A stretch of 64,000 nucleotides of DNA from Pelomonas candidula (GTDB lineage Bacteria; Pseudomonadota; Gammaproteobacteria; Burkholderiales; Burkholderiaceae_C). Within the stretch, counting starts at the first letter, position 1. Each line of letters starts with the position of its first letter. Below, piece after piece: positions 56,357-64,000 of this stretch. Where the stretch lies: the NCBI RefSeq assembly GCF_043555985.1, contig NZ_JBIGIC010000012.1, positions 124,001 through 188,000 on the forward strand, read 5' to 3'. Made by a program: the position numbers and the translations under genes. The notes under the pieces were generated by a model, which was not told the DNA's origin, searched no databases, and saw nothing but the letters and a program-made list of their open reading frames with translations.

Positions 56357-56731
56357 ATGAAGTTCCAGCTCGACGAGCCGCAAGGCGGCAACAGCATCTC
56401 GCGCCACGACACCCAGGGCGTCTGGGTCAACGGCCAGCCGCACACGGCCAGCGTGCTCGTGCCGTGGAAGGGCGAAGTCGTCGCCTGGACGCCTTCGCGC
56501 TTCGAGGAACTTCAGCCCGCGCATTTCGAAGCAATCAAGGCTCTCAACCCCGAGCTTGTCGTCTTCGGCAGCGGCGCAAAGCTGCGTTTCCCGAGCCCGG
56601 CACTTTGGCGCGGGCTGGTCGAGGCGCGCATCGGCTTCGAGGTCATGGACATCGCCGCCGCCTGCCGCACCTACAACGTGCTGGCCAGCGAAGGCCGCAA
56701 CGTCTTGGCAGCATTGCTGATCGAGGGATGA
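56357..56731 (+). CDS. MTH938/Xcc1710-like domain protein
   Basis: A 124-residue protein: KFQLDEPQGGNSISRHDTQG at the start, then VVFGSGAKLRFP and GFEVMDIAAACRTYNVLASE, the pattern of the DUF498/MTH938 fold related to NDUFAF3. In proteobacteria the function is unclear. It is divergent from alaA (118-bp gap) and precedes bcp. Confidence 0.86.
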   Translation: MKFQLDEPQGGNSISRHDTQGVWVNGQPHTASVLVPWKGEVVAWTPSRFEELQPAHFEAIKALNPELVVFGSGAKLRFPSPALWRGLVEARIGFEVMDIAAACRTYNVLASEGRNVLAALLIEG

Positions 56732-56761
56732 GGTCCGGCGCCTGGTCGTAGGACGAGGCCT

Positions 56762-56767
56762 TATAAT
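56762..56767 (+). promoter_or_regulatory. Possible -10 element (TATAAT) upstream of bcp
   Basis: An exact TATAAT at 56762-56767, rare in this GC-rich window, sits 105 bp before the bcp start. No matching -35 hexamer lies 17 bp upstream. The leader contains short inverted repeats (GCGGGC-GCCCGC; GTGAA-N4-TTCAC; CGGGG-A-CCCCG). Confidence 0.4.
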
Positions 56768-56872
56768 CACGGGCTATTGCTTGCGGGCGCCCGCGTTGAT
56801 TGCTTCAGTGAAAAGCTTCACGGGGCAATCACGAACCGGGGACCCCGTGAGCCCAACTTGCCGCACCCCCCA

Positions 56873-57352
56873 ATGACGCCTGCGCTCAACAAACCCCTGC
56901 CGGAAATTGAGGCTCAAGCCACCGGCGGCGTGAAGTTCACTGGCAACGCCTTCCTGGGCAAGTCGGTCGTGCTGTACTTCTACCCGAAGGACAACACGCC
57001 GGGTTGTACCACCGAAGCGATGCAATTCCGCGATCGCCACAAGGACTTCGTGAAGGCCGGTGCCGTCGTGTTCGGCGTGTCGCGCGACAACATGGCCTCG
57101 CACGACAAGTTCAAGCAGGCGCTGGAACTGCCGTTCGAGCTGATCGCCGACACGGAAGAAAAGCTCTGCCACATGTTCGGCGTGGTCAAGAACAAGATCA
57201 TGTACGGCAAGAAGGTCAAGGGCATCGAGCGCTCGACCTTCCTGATCAGCCCGACCGGCATCCTGGTGGGCGAGTGGCGCGGCATCAAGGTCGCCGGGCA
57301 CGTCGACGAGGTGCTGAAGGCTGTCAAAGGCCTGAAGAAGGAAGCCGCCTGA
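56873..57352 (+). CDS. bcp: Thioredoxin-dependent peroxiredoxin, Bcp/PrxQ
   Basis: A 159-residue peroxiredoxin reducing H2O2 and organic peroxides. The peroxidatic Cys45 is in FYPKDNTPGCTTEAM. The usual PrxQ resolving Cys five residues later is Met50 here; Cys99 in EKLCHMFGV is the likely resolving residue, as in a known PrxQ subset. The start at 56873 gives the family N-terminus (longer in-frame extension is not conserved-looking). A terminator lies 84 nt downstream. Confidence 0.94.
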   Translation: MTPALNKPLPEIEAQATGGVKFTGNAFLGKSVVLYFYPKDNTPGCTTEAMQFRDRHKDFVKAGAVVFGVSRDNMASHDKFKQALELPFELIADTEEKLCHMFGVVKNKIMYGKKVKGIERSTFLISPTGILVGEWRGIKVAGHVDEVLKAVKGLKKEAA

Positions 57353-57435
57353 CGCGCGTTGCAAGCTGACATCGCGGGCTACCGCGGGATGTGCATAATC
57401 GACCCATGCCCCGGGCCGCATCCATGTCTCAGATT

Positions 57436-57466
57436 AAAAAGCCGCACTCATCCTGTGCGGCTTTTT
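57436..57466 (+). terminator. Rho-independent terminator between bcp and phoH
   Basis: AAAAAGCCGCAC-TCATCCT-GTGCGGCTTTTT: 12-bp stem (with A/T flank), 7-nt loop and T-run. It ends the bcp transcript, or could act as an attenuator before phoH, whose start is 53 nt downstream. Confidence 0.9.
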
Positions 57467-57518
57467 GCTTTCTGGAGCCGGGATCGCGTGGGGTTCACTT
57501 CCCGTCGACACGCCGTAC

Positions 57519-59201
57519 ATGCCACTGCCTAAGCCTCCTGCACAACGCGCCAGCCGCCTCGATGCCACTGCTTACTCGGCCACTCTGACCCCCAGCAAAC
57601 CGCGGGCTGCAGCGCCCGCCATCGCGCACGTCGCCGCGCCCGCCCTGGCGCCCGCGACACCCGCGCAGGCACCGACAGCCGAAGTGCTGCGCCTCCCCAC
57701 CCCCGCCTCCAGCCCGGCCGCCGCCAAACCGGCCGGCAACGCCCCGGCTGCCGCGAAGACGGCCAAGGCCACCGCGCCCAAACGCACGCGCAAACCAGCC
57801 GGCGCGGCCAAGCTGTTCGTGCTCGACACCAATGTGCTGATGCACGACCCGATGTCGCTGTTCCGCTTCGAGGAGCACGACGTCTACCTGCCGATGATCA
57901 CGCTCGAGGAGCTGGACGGCCACAAGAAGGGCATGACCGAGGTCGCCCGCAACGTGCGCCAGGTCAGCCGCGAACTGGACCAGCTCGCCGCCAGCCTCAA
58001 ATCCAGCTCCATCGAAGAAATGGCCAAGGGCCTGTCGCTGGCCGGCACCGGCCACCGCGAGGCCGAGGGCAAGCTGTTCTTCCAGACCCAGCTGATCGAC
58101 ACGCCGCTGCCGCAGGGCCTGCCGCAAGGCAAGGCCGACAACCAGATCCTCGGCGTCGTCCAGGCGCTGAAGGGCCTGCATCCGGGCCGCGAGGTCGTGC
58201 TGGTGTCCAAGGACATCAACATGCGCATCAAGGCCCGCGCCTTGGGCCTGCCGGCGGAGGACTACCGCAACGACAAGACGCTGGAAGACTCCGACCTGCT
58301 CTACACCGGTGTCCAGGCGCTGCCGGCGGACTTCTGGGATCGCCATGGCAAGACCATGGAGAGCTGGCAGCAGGGCGGCACGACCTTCTACCGCATCAGC
58401 GGCCCGCTGGTGCCGACGCTGCTGATCAACGAGCTCGTCTACCTGGAGGCGCCCGGCACCACGCCGCTGTATGCCAAGGTCACCGAAATCACCGGCAAGA
58501 CCGCCGTGCTGCGCACGCTGAAGGACTACGGCAACCAGAAGCACGCCGTGTGGGGCGTCACGTCGCGCAACCGCGAGCAGAACTTCGCACTCAACCTGCT
58601 GATGGACCCGGAGTGCGACTTCATCACGCTGACCGGCACCGCCGGCACTGGCAAGACGCTGATGACGCTGGCAGCTGCACTGGCCCAGGTGTTCGATGAC
58701 CGCCGCTACAGCGAGATCATCGTGACCCGCGTGACCGTGCCGGTCGGCGAGGATATCGGCTTCCTGCCCGGCACCGAGGAAGAAAAGATGGGCCCCTGGA
58801 TGGGCGCCCTCGACGACAACCTCGAAGTGCTGGCCAAGGGCGGCTCGTCCGCCGGCGAGTGGGGCCGCGCCGCGACCCAGGACCTGGTGCGCAGCAAGAT
58901 CAAGATCAAGAGCCTGAACTTCATGCGCGGGCGCACGTTCCTGAACAAGTTCGTCATCATCGACGAGGCCCAGAACCTGACGCCCAAGCAGATGAAGACG
59001 CTGATCACCCGCGCCGGCCCCGGCACCAAGATCGTCTGCCTGGGCAACCTCGCCCAGATCGACACGCCCTACCTGACCGAAGGCAGCTCGGGCCTGACGT
59101 TTGCAGTGGATCGCTTCAAGGGCTGGGCCCACAGCGGCCACGTGACGCTGGCCCGCGGCGAGCGTTCGCGGCTGGCGGACTTCGCCTCCGAGGTGCTCTG
59201 A
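57519..59201 (+). CDS. phoH: PhoH-family ATPase with N-terminal PIN domain (PhoH2/YlaK-like)
   Basis: About 560 residues. An Ala/Pro-rich leader (1-95) precedes a PIN domain with FVLDTNVLMHDP (Asp103 of the active site) and DADSDLLY-like acidic residues, followed by a PhoH AAA-type ATPase: Walker A GTAGTGKT (about 373), FIIDEAQNLTPKQMK (Walker B) and sensor LGNLAQIDTPYL. PIN-PhoH proteins are RNA helicase/ribonucleases. The ATG at 57519 is chosen because a longer start would lie in the terminator. Confidence 0.9.
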   Translation: MPLPKPPAQRASRLDATAYSATLTPSKPRAAAPAIAHVAAPALAPATPAQAPTAEVLRLPTPASSPAAAKPAGNAPAAAKTAKATAPKRTRKPAGAAKLFVLDTNVLMHDPMSLFRFEEHDVYLPMITLEELDGHKKGMTEVARNVRQVSRELDQLAASLKSSSIEEMAKGLSLAGTGHREAEGKLFFQTQLIDTPLPQGLPQGKADNQILGVVQALKGLHPGREVVLVSKDINMRIKARALGLPAEDYRNDKTLEDSDLLYTGVQALPADFWDRHGKTMESWQQGGTTFYRISGPLVPTLLINELVYLEAPGTTPLYAKVTEITGKTAVLRTLKDYGNQKHAVWGVTSRNREQNFALNLLMDPECDFITLTGTAGTGKTLMTLAAALAQVFDDRRYSEIIVTRVTVPVGEDIGFLPGTEEEKMGPWMGALDDNLEVLAKGGSSAGEWGRAATQDLVRSKIKIKSLNFMRGRTFLNKFVIIDEAQNLTPKQMKTLITRAGPGTKIVCLGNLAQIDTPYLTEGSSGLTFAVDRFKGWAHSGHVTLARGERSRLADFASEVL

Positions 59202-59215
59202 AACGGGAGATTGCC

Positions 59216-59518
59216 ATGGCCTTGATCTCGCGCCGCCGACTGATCCAGATCGCGCCGCTGCTGGGCGCCGGGCTCGCCTCCGCCCAGTCCCAGCCGCTGC
59301 TGCAGGAAGACGACGACGAGGCCAAGGCCACGGACTACCACGCGGACGCGAGCAAGGTCGACAAGGCCAAATCACCCAAGTACGCGCCGGGGCAGACCTG
59401 CGCCAACTGCAGCCTCTATGCGCCCGACGGCGACAAGCCCTCGGGCGGCTGCGCCCTCTTCTACGGCAAGGACGTGCTGGCCAAGGGCTGGTGCAATGCC
59501 TGGGCGAAGAAGGCCTAG
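59216..59518 (+). CDS. Tat-exported high-potential iron-sulfur protein (HiPIP)
   Basis: A 100-residue precursor: twin-arginine-type signal (ALISRRRLIQIAPLLGAGLA) followed by a HiPIP domain with four cluster cysteines in CANCSLY, GGCALF and GWCNAW, which hold a [4Fe-4S] cluster. HiPIPs carry electrons in the periplasm of photosynthetic and respiring proteobacteria. GGGAGA precedes the ATG. Overlaps the yidB-like gene by 4 nt at its end. Confidence 0.93.
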   Translation: MALISRRRLIQIAPLLGAGLASAQSQPLLQEDDDEAKATDYHADASKVDKAKSPKYAPGQTCANCSLYAPDGDKPSGGCALFYGKDVLAKGWCNAWAKKA

Positions 59519-59943
59519 CGCCCCAGCAGGCCGCCCAGGATCCCCACGATGTCGCCCAGGCCGCCGGCACCGCCCTGCGGCAGCTGGCCGTGCGGCGTCA
59601 ACTGGTCGACGATCTGCGGCAGCAACTGGCTGAGCTGCTCGCCCGCCTCGGCGTGCGACACGCCGGCCTGCTGGGCCAGTTGCCCCAGCAGCCCACCCGC
59701 GCCGCCCAGCGCACTGCCGAGCTGGCTGCCCGACACGGGCAGATTGGCGCCGGTCGAGATCCAGCTCTGAACCTGCTCACCCAGCCCCCCGGCCTGCAAC
59801 TGCTGCAACAGCCCGGCCAAGCCGCCATGGGCGGAGCCGTTGGCCAGCAGGCCGGCAATCAGCGTCGTCCAATCGGCCTGGCCCCCTTGCTGATTACCCA
59901 AAGCCTGAGTGGCGGCGCCAAGCACGTTGTCCAGAAGTCCCAT
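59515..59943 (-). CDS. YidB-like (DUF937) protein
   Basis: A 142-residue low-complexity Gly/Gln/Leu-rich protein of the YidB/DUF937 family: MGLLDNVLGAATQALG at the start and VDQLTPHGQLPQGG followed by GLGDIVGILGGLLGR at the end. No established function. The ATG at 59943 has CCGGAGA upstream. Convergent with HiPIP. Confidence 0.85.
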   Translation of the reverse strand: MGLLDNVLGAATQALGNQQGGQADWTTLIAGLLANGSAHGGLAGLLQQLQAGGLGEQVQSWISTGANLPVSGSQLGSALGGAGGLLGQLAQQAGVSHAEAGEQLSQLLPQIVDQLTPHGQLPQGGAGGLGDIVGILGGLLGR

Positions 59944-60053
59944 CACTTGTCTCCGGTGAAATGACCTGCTGGCAGTCTAGGCAAAAAGCCGTGACAGCAA
60001 TAAATGAGAGCGCTATCAATCACAATGCGCCGACCACTTCATTCCGCACCACC

Positions 60054-61034
60054 ATGATCTACCGTCCCCTCGGCCGCACCGGCTGGAACGTCTCTGCAAT
60101 CGGCTTCGGCGCCTGGGCCATCGGCGGCACCTGGGGTGACACCGACGACACGGCCGCGCTGGCTTCGCTGCACCGCGCGCTCGACCGCGGCGTGAACTTC
60201 TTCGACACCGCCGACGTCTACGGTGACGGCCACAGCGAGCGCCTGCTGGCTCGCCTGCGCAAGGAGCGCCCGAACGATCCGTTCCACGTCGCGACCAAGG
60301 CCGGCCGCCGCCTGAACCCGCACGTGGCCGACGGCTACCGCGACCTGCGGCCCTTCATCGAGCGCAGCCTGCAGAACCTCGGCACCGACGCCATCGAGCT
60401 GCTGCAGCTGCACTGCCCGCCCAGCGCCGTCTACACGATGCCCGAGGTGTTCGGCGCGCTGGACGACCTCGTCAAGGCCGGCAAGCTGCGCCACTACGGC
60501 GTCAGCGTCGAGCGCATTGATGAAGCGCTGGCAGCGATCAAGTTCCCCGGCGTGCAGTCGGTGCAGATCATCTTCAACCTGTTCCGCCAGCGTCCTGCGG
60601 AAGCCTTCCTGCCCGCCGCGCAGGCGGCCCGGGTCGGCGTGCTGGCGCGGCTGCCGCTGTCCAGCGGCATGCTCAGCGGCAAGTTCACGCGCGACAGCAA
60701 GTTCAGCGCCGACGATCACCGCGCCTTCAATCGCCAGGGGGAGGCCTTCGACAAGGGAGAAACCTTCTCCGGTGTCGACTACGAGCAGGGCCTGGCCGCC
60801 ATCGAGGAACTGCGCGGCCTGCTGCCTGAAGGCGTGAGCATGGCCCGGCTCGCGTTGCGCTGGATCTTGATGCACGAGGCCGTCACCACCGCCATCCCCG
60901 GCGGGCGCACGCCGGCGCAAGTGGACGAGAACGTCAGCGCCGCCGACCTCGCCGCGCTGCCCGCGCCGCTGATGGACGCGCTGGCCGACCTCTACAAGCG
61001 CCGCATCGCGCCGCAGGTGCACGCCCTCTGGTGA
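60054..61034 (+). CDS. Aldo/keto reductase
   Basis: A 326-residue NADPH-dependent oxidoreductase with the catalytic tetrad Asp51 (FFDTADVYG), Tyr56, Lys82 (VATKAGRR) and His120 (LLQLHCP), and the C-terminal NADP-binding ITAIPGGRTPAQVDEN-like motif. The natural substrate is unknown. The ATG at 60054 begins the conserved YRPLGRTGW; the preceding about 100 bp are AT-richer and probably hold the promoter. Confidence 0.9.
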   Translation: MIYRPLGRTGWNVSAIGFGAWAIGGTWGDTDDTAALASLHRALDRGVNFFDTADVYGDGHSERLLARLRKERPNDPFHVATKAGRRLNPHVADGYRDLRPFIERSLQNLGTDAIELLQLHCPPSAVYTMPEVFGALDDLVKAGKLRHYGVSVERIDEALAAIKFPGVQSVQIIFNLFRQRPAEAFLPAAQAARVGVLARLPLSSGMLSGKFTRDSKFSADDHRAFNRQGEAFDKGETFSGVDYEQGLAAIEELRGLLPEGVSMARLALRWILMHEAVTTAIPGGRTPAQVDENVSAADLAALPAPLMDALADLYKRRIAPQVHALW

Positions 61035-61060
61035 CGCGCCCCTGAGCGTGGCGGCGCACG

Positions 61061-62446
61061 TTACTCGCCACGCTGCACAGTAGCGGAGAAGCGCTTCACC
61101 ACGCTGTCAGCCGATGCCGCCTTGCGCCCGGCGGCGATGAGCTGGTCGATCTGCTCGGCTGGCAACTTGAGCCGCGTCGGGATGCCGTTCAGCACCTGTT
61201 CCTCGGCCTCGGGGAGATCGCCGAAGCTCACCTGCGTCACGCTGAACTTGATGTCCTCGCAGCGCCAATCGGGGTTCTGCGCCACCAGCGCCGCCTTGCG
61301 CTCGTCGGGAAGGCTGCAACGGTAGGTGACGAGATCACGCTCCCAGTTGCGCACCATGGGCAGGAAGCTCGCATAGCTCATGCGCATCGTGCTCTCGATG
61401 GCCGTGTCGACGGCCCCCGCCGCGATATCAACGCCCGAGGGCCCGGCCACCTCACGCGCCCAGTCGGCGCTCGGCCCCTGGCCGGCGTCCACCACGATGA
61501 ACAGCAGCCGCCGCATCGTCGTCGCGTCCTGCTCGGGGATGGGGCCGTACGGCGTGTTCAGCAGCACGCGGCTTTGCAGGATGGCGACGAGACCCAGGTT
61601 GTCGGTCAGCCCGCCATCCACCAGCTTCAGGTAACGGCCGGTCTTGGGGTCGAGGTTGTCACGGAACAGCCGGGCCAGCGCCACGCGCAGGCGGTGCTGG
61701 TCATCGCCTTCGTCGCCACGGCGCACGTTCAGGCCCGGCGGCAGCTTCAGGTCGCACTGGCCGGGAAAGCGCTCCACGACGACCGGCGCGAAGAACAGCG
61801 GCACGGCCATCGATGCCGCCACGGCCTCGGAGACCGGATAACTCGCGAGGTCGCTGCACAGCGCGTCGAACGTGCGCTCGTGGAAGGGAAAGGCCAGCCG
61901 GTACTGCACATTGCTCGCATTGATCCACACCACGGGCTGCGGGCGCTTGAACATGTCGGCGAAGGTGGCGCCCTTGAACACGTCCTTCTCCAGCCAGTCG
62001 TTGAAGTCGCTGCGATCATTCAGCCCGCCGGCGAACAGCCGACGCAGGTTGTTGGGGTTGAACAGACTGAAACGCAGCCCCGCCTCGCCATCGCGCAGCA
62101 GCACCTTGTCGCGGAACTCGCGCAGGCCGTCCACGCCATGCAGGCCGAAATAGGCCGCCGTCAGCGAGCCCCCCGACACGCTGGTGATGAAGCTGACGTC
62201 ATCCAGCAGCGTGTGCCCCCGCCTGGACGGCATCTCGCGCAGCCCCTCAAGCACGCCATAGGAAAACGCCGCGGCCCGCAGCCCGCCGCCGGAGAAGCTC
62301 AGCGCGACAAAGGTGTCCGACTCCACCGGCCGTGGCGCACGCTGCAGCGTCTGAGCTGCCGCCGGCTTGTTGCGCGGCGGGTTCATCGGCGCGCTGGCAC
62401 AGGCGGCCAGTGCCAGGCAGGTGAGGAGGAGCAGCAGAGCGCGCAT
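61061..62446 (-). CDS. Patatin-like phospholipase lipoprotein
   Basis: A 461-residue protein. The N-terminus MRALLLLLTCLALAAC is a lipoprotein signal with lipobox Cys16. The patatin fold shows the oxyanion hole SFSGGGLRAAAF, nucleophile Ser91 in TSVSGGS (the usual first Gly of the motif is Ser), and the catalytic Asp in VDGGLTDN. It would act on lipids at the outer membrane or periplasm. The start at 62446 excludes a non-signal-like extension. Converges with the aldo/keto reductase (26-nt gap). Confidence 0.9.
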   Translation of the reverse strand: MRALLLLLTCLALAACASAPMNPPRNKPAAAQTLQRAPRPVESDTFVALSFSGGGLRAAAFSYGVLEGLREMPSRRGHTLLDDVSFITSVSGGSLTAAYFGLHGVDGLREFRDKVLLRDGEAGLRFSLFNPNNLRRLFAGGLNDRSDFNDWLEKDVFKGATFADMFKRPQPVVWINASNVQYRLAFPFHERTFDALCSDLASYPVSEAVAASMAVPLFFAPVVVERFPGQCDLKLPPGLNVRRGDEGDDQHRLRVALARLFRDNLDPKTGRYLKLVDGGLTDNLGLVAILQSRVLLNTPYGPIPEQDATTMRRLLFIVVDAGQGPSADWAREVAGPSGVDIAAGAVDTAIESTMRMSYASFLPMVRNWERDLVTYRCSLPDERKAALVAQNPDWRCEDIKFSVTQVSFGDLPEAEEQVLNGIPTRLKLPAEQIDQLIAAGRKAASADSVVKRFSATVQRGE

Positions 62447-62604
62447 CGGGCGGCTTTCGGAGAAGGCGTGGAAGGCCGCCGCATTCTGCCGACGCCGGTG
62501 CCGGGTCGCATCCCTCCTTCGGGATGGCACCCCTGCTAGTCCAGCGAAACGGAGAAATCGGCGGCGCGCGAGCCCCTGTCTTTATTCCCAGTGACAATCG
62601 CACC

Positions 62605-63813
62605 ATGCTGTTGCCCGACCGGTGGATCGCCCACCTCGACATGGACGCCTTCTATGCGTCCGTCGAGTTGCTGCGCTATCCGCAGCTCAAGGGCGAGGCG
62701 GTCGTCATCGGGGGACGCCGTGCAGACGCGCCGCAGCAGTTGGAAGACGGCAGCTGGCGCTACTCGAAGCTGCGCGACTACACCGGCCGCGGCGTCGTCA
62801 CGACCAGCACCTACGCCGCGCGCGACCTCGGCGTGTTTTCGGCCATGGGCCTCATGAAAGCCGCGCTGCGCGCGCCCGACGCCATCCTGCTGCCAGCCGA
62901 CTTCGACAGCTACCGCAAGTACTCGCGCCTCTTCAAGGCCGCGGTCGCCGAGGTCGCGCCCGTCATCGAGGACCGCGGCATCGACGAGATCTACATCGAC
63001 CTGACCGACGTGCCCGGCGTGCGCGACGCCGTGGGCCACGACCCGCTGGGCGGCGTGAAGGCCGTTGCACGCGAGATCAAGAACTCGGTGGGCCGCGCGA
63101 CGGGGCTGACCTGCTCCATCGGCATCACGCCCAACAAGCTGCTCAGCAAGATCGCCAGCGAGCTGGACAAGCCCGACGGCATCACGGTGCTGACGCTGGA
63201 CGACATCCCGTCCCGCATCTGGCCGCTGGCCGTGCGCAAGATCAACGGCATCGGACCGAAGGCCGGCGACAAGCTCGTCAAGCTCGGGCTGGAAACGGTG
63301 GGCGAAATCGCCGCCGCAGACCCGCGCTGGCTCGTCGAGCAGTTCGGCGACAGCTACGGCAACTGGCTGCACAACGCTTCGCACGGGCGTGATTCGCGCC
63401 CCGTCGTCACGCACAGCGAGCCGGTGTCCATCAGCCGCGAGACCACCTTCGAGCGAGACCTGAGCGCCAGGCACGACAAGGTGCTGCTGGGCCAGATCAT
63501 GGACGAGCTGTGCGAGCGCCTGGCCGGCGACCTGGCACGCAAGCGCTACGCGGGCAAGACCGTGGGCATCAAGCTGCGCTTCGAAGGCTTCGTGACCGTC
63601 ACGCGCGACCAGACCGTCAAGGTCCCGATCAGCAGTGCCGCCGACATCCGCCACGCCGTGGGCCTGTGCCTCAAGCGCGTCAAGTTCGACAAGCGGCTGC
63701 GGCTGATGGGCGTGCGCATCGGCAACCTCGTGCACGCCAGCGAGCTGCAGGCCGCCGCACCCGCGAAGGAGCGCGTCGACGAGCCCAAACGGGAAAACCT
63801 CTCGCTCTTTTGA
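62605..63813 (+). CDS. dinB: DNA polymerase IV (Y-family)
   Basis: DinB, 402 residues, translesion polymerase. The catalytic Asp is in HLDMDAFYASVE, second acidic motif in GIDEIYIDLTD; finger/palm residues YSRLFKA, thumb with NGIGPKAGDKL, little-finger domain to the end, and a clamp-binding tail ENLSLF. The ATG at 62605 is the conserved start. Its stop overlaps the next gene by 1 nt (TGATG). An SOS box could not be seen in the 158-bp divergent gap. Confidence 0.95.
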   Translation: MLLPDRWIAHLDMDAFYASVELLRYPQLKGEAVVIGGRRADAPQQLEDGSWRYSKLRDYTGRGVVTTSTYAARDLGVFSAMGLMKAALRAPDAILLPADFDSYRKYSRLFKAAVAEVAPVIEDRGIDEIYIDLTDVPGVRDAVGHDPLGGVKAVAREIKNSVGRATGLTCSIGITPNKLLSKIASELDKPDGITVLTLDDIPSRIWPLAVRKINGIGPKAGDKLVKLGLETVGEIAAADPRWLVEQFGDSYGNWLHNASHGRDSRPVVTHSEPVSISRETTFERDLSARHDKVLLGQIMDELCERLAGDLARKRYAGKTVGIKLRFEGFVTVTRDQTVKVPISSAADIRHAVGLCLKRVKFDKRLRLMGVRIGNLVHASELQAAAPAKERVDEPKRENLSLF

Positions 63814-64000
63814 TGGCCGACTGGACCTACACCGTCTCCGTGCGCAGCCTGTGCGAGTTCACGGCCAAGCGCGGCAGCCTGGACCGGCGCTTCACGCCGT
63901 CCGCCACGGCGCTGGAGGGCCAGGCCATGCAGCTGGCCGTGCTGGCGCGGCGCTCGCCGGGCTACGAGATCGAGCTGCCGCTGGAAGCCGTGCACGGCCA
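63813..64000 (+). CDS. Start of a DinG/Rad3-like ATP-dependent helicase (truncated by the window)
   Basis: About 62 residues are visible: TYTVSVRSLCEFTAKRGSLD, RRFTPSATALEGQAMQLAV and ARRSPGYEIELPLEAVHGQ. This opening resembles the betaproteobacterial Rad3/DinG-type helicases that often follow dinB. The helicase motifs lie outside the window, so the assignment rests on context and the N-terminus. Confidence 0.6.
   Translation, partial: MADWTYTVSVRSLCEFTAKRGSLDRRFTPSATALEGQAMQLAVLARRSPGYEIELPLEAVHG

Noticed and set aside
57390..57435. Promoter with CATAAT driving a small RNA ended by the 57436 terminator
   Set aside because: No -35 element at acceptable spacing; the terminator is adequately explained by bcp.

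Overview
The window is uniformly GC-rich (close to 70 % by eye) and densely coded, apart from one lower-GC insert near 20-21 kb. Its gene content and order point to a betaproteobacterium of the order Burkholderiales, most likely a Rubrivivax/Leptothrix/Roseateles-like lineage. The pointers are two PEP-CTERM sorted proteins, a Tat-exported HiPIP, an alaA-hom-thrC-moeA-moaD ... moaE-crcB-clpB block, and dinB followed directly by a helicase. This assignment is inference from gene content. No rRNA, tRNA, CRISPR array or intact insertion sequence was found.

Layout. 1-4.4 kb: end of an outer-membrane-factor gene, then the czcB and czcA heavy-metal efflux genes. 4.4-6.4 kb: a large PEP-CTERM protein rich in beta-helix-like repeats. 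6.5-11.3 kb: a dicarboxylate uptake operon (kgtP-like transporter, dctB, dctD) with a visible sigma-54 promoter and two upstream palindromic activator sites. 11.3-20 kb: a second PEP-CTERM protein, a DUF885 metallopeptidase, mfd, serB, an S4 RNA-binding protein and an acetolactate-synthase-like TPP enzyme. 20-21.1 kb: a lower-GC insert with one orphan gene, bounded by two diverged copies of the 5' end of the TPP gene. 21-31 kb: exported proteins, an MFS/AraC divergent pair, a DUF2892/sigma-factor pair, a three-repeat DUF3395-like protein, nadA, a 160-bp palindrome, comFB and nadB. 31-39.8 kb: S9 and S46 peptidases, a sterol-desaturase-family hydroxylase, AraC regulator plus DUF2804, and a diguanylate cyclase.

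39.9-56.2 kb is the most interesting part. A minus-strand housekeeping block (alaA-hom-thrC-moeA-moaD and moaE-crcB-clpB) is split between moaD and moaE by a plus-strand cluster: SPFH/SHOCT protein, DUF4178 double zinc-ribbon membrane protein, DUF350 membrane protein, an unknown exported protein, a YCII protein, a membrane-embedded spermidine-synthase-like aminopropyltransferase and an exported FAD oxidoreductase. A minus-strand S-adenosylmethionine decarboxylase (speD) faces it. Together these look like an envelope-associated polyamine-type modification or stress module: SpeD would make the aminopropyl donor, the multi-pass SpeE-like enzyme would transfer it at the membrane, the flavoprotein would oxidise a polyamine-like substrate outside the cytoplasm, and the SPFH, DUF4178 and DUF350 proteins would form a membrane scaffold.

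56.3-64 kb: a MTH938-like protein, the peroxiredoxin bcp, phoH, HiPIP, a YidB-like protein, an aldo/keto reductase, a patatin-like lipoprotein, dinB and the start of a helicase. Short overlaps of 4-8 nt between consecutive genes are common throughout, so translational coupling looks normal for this genome.
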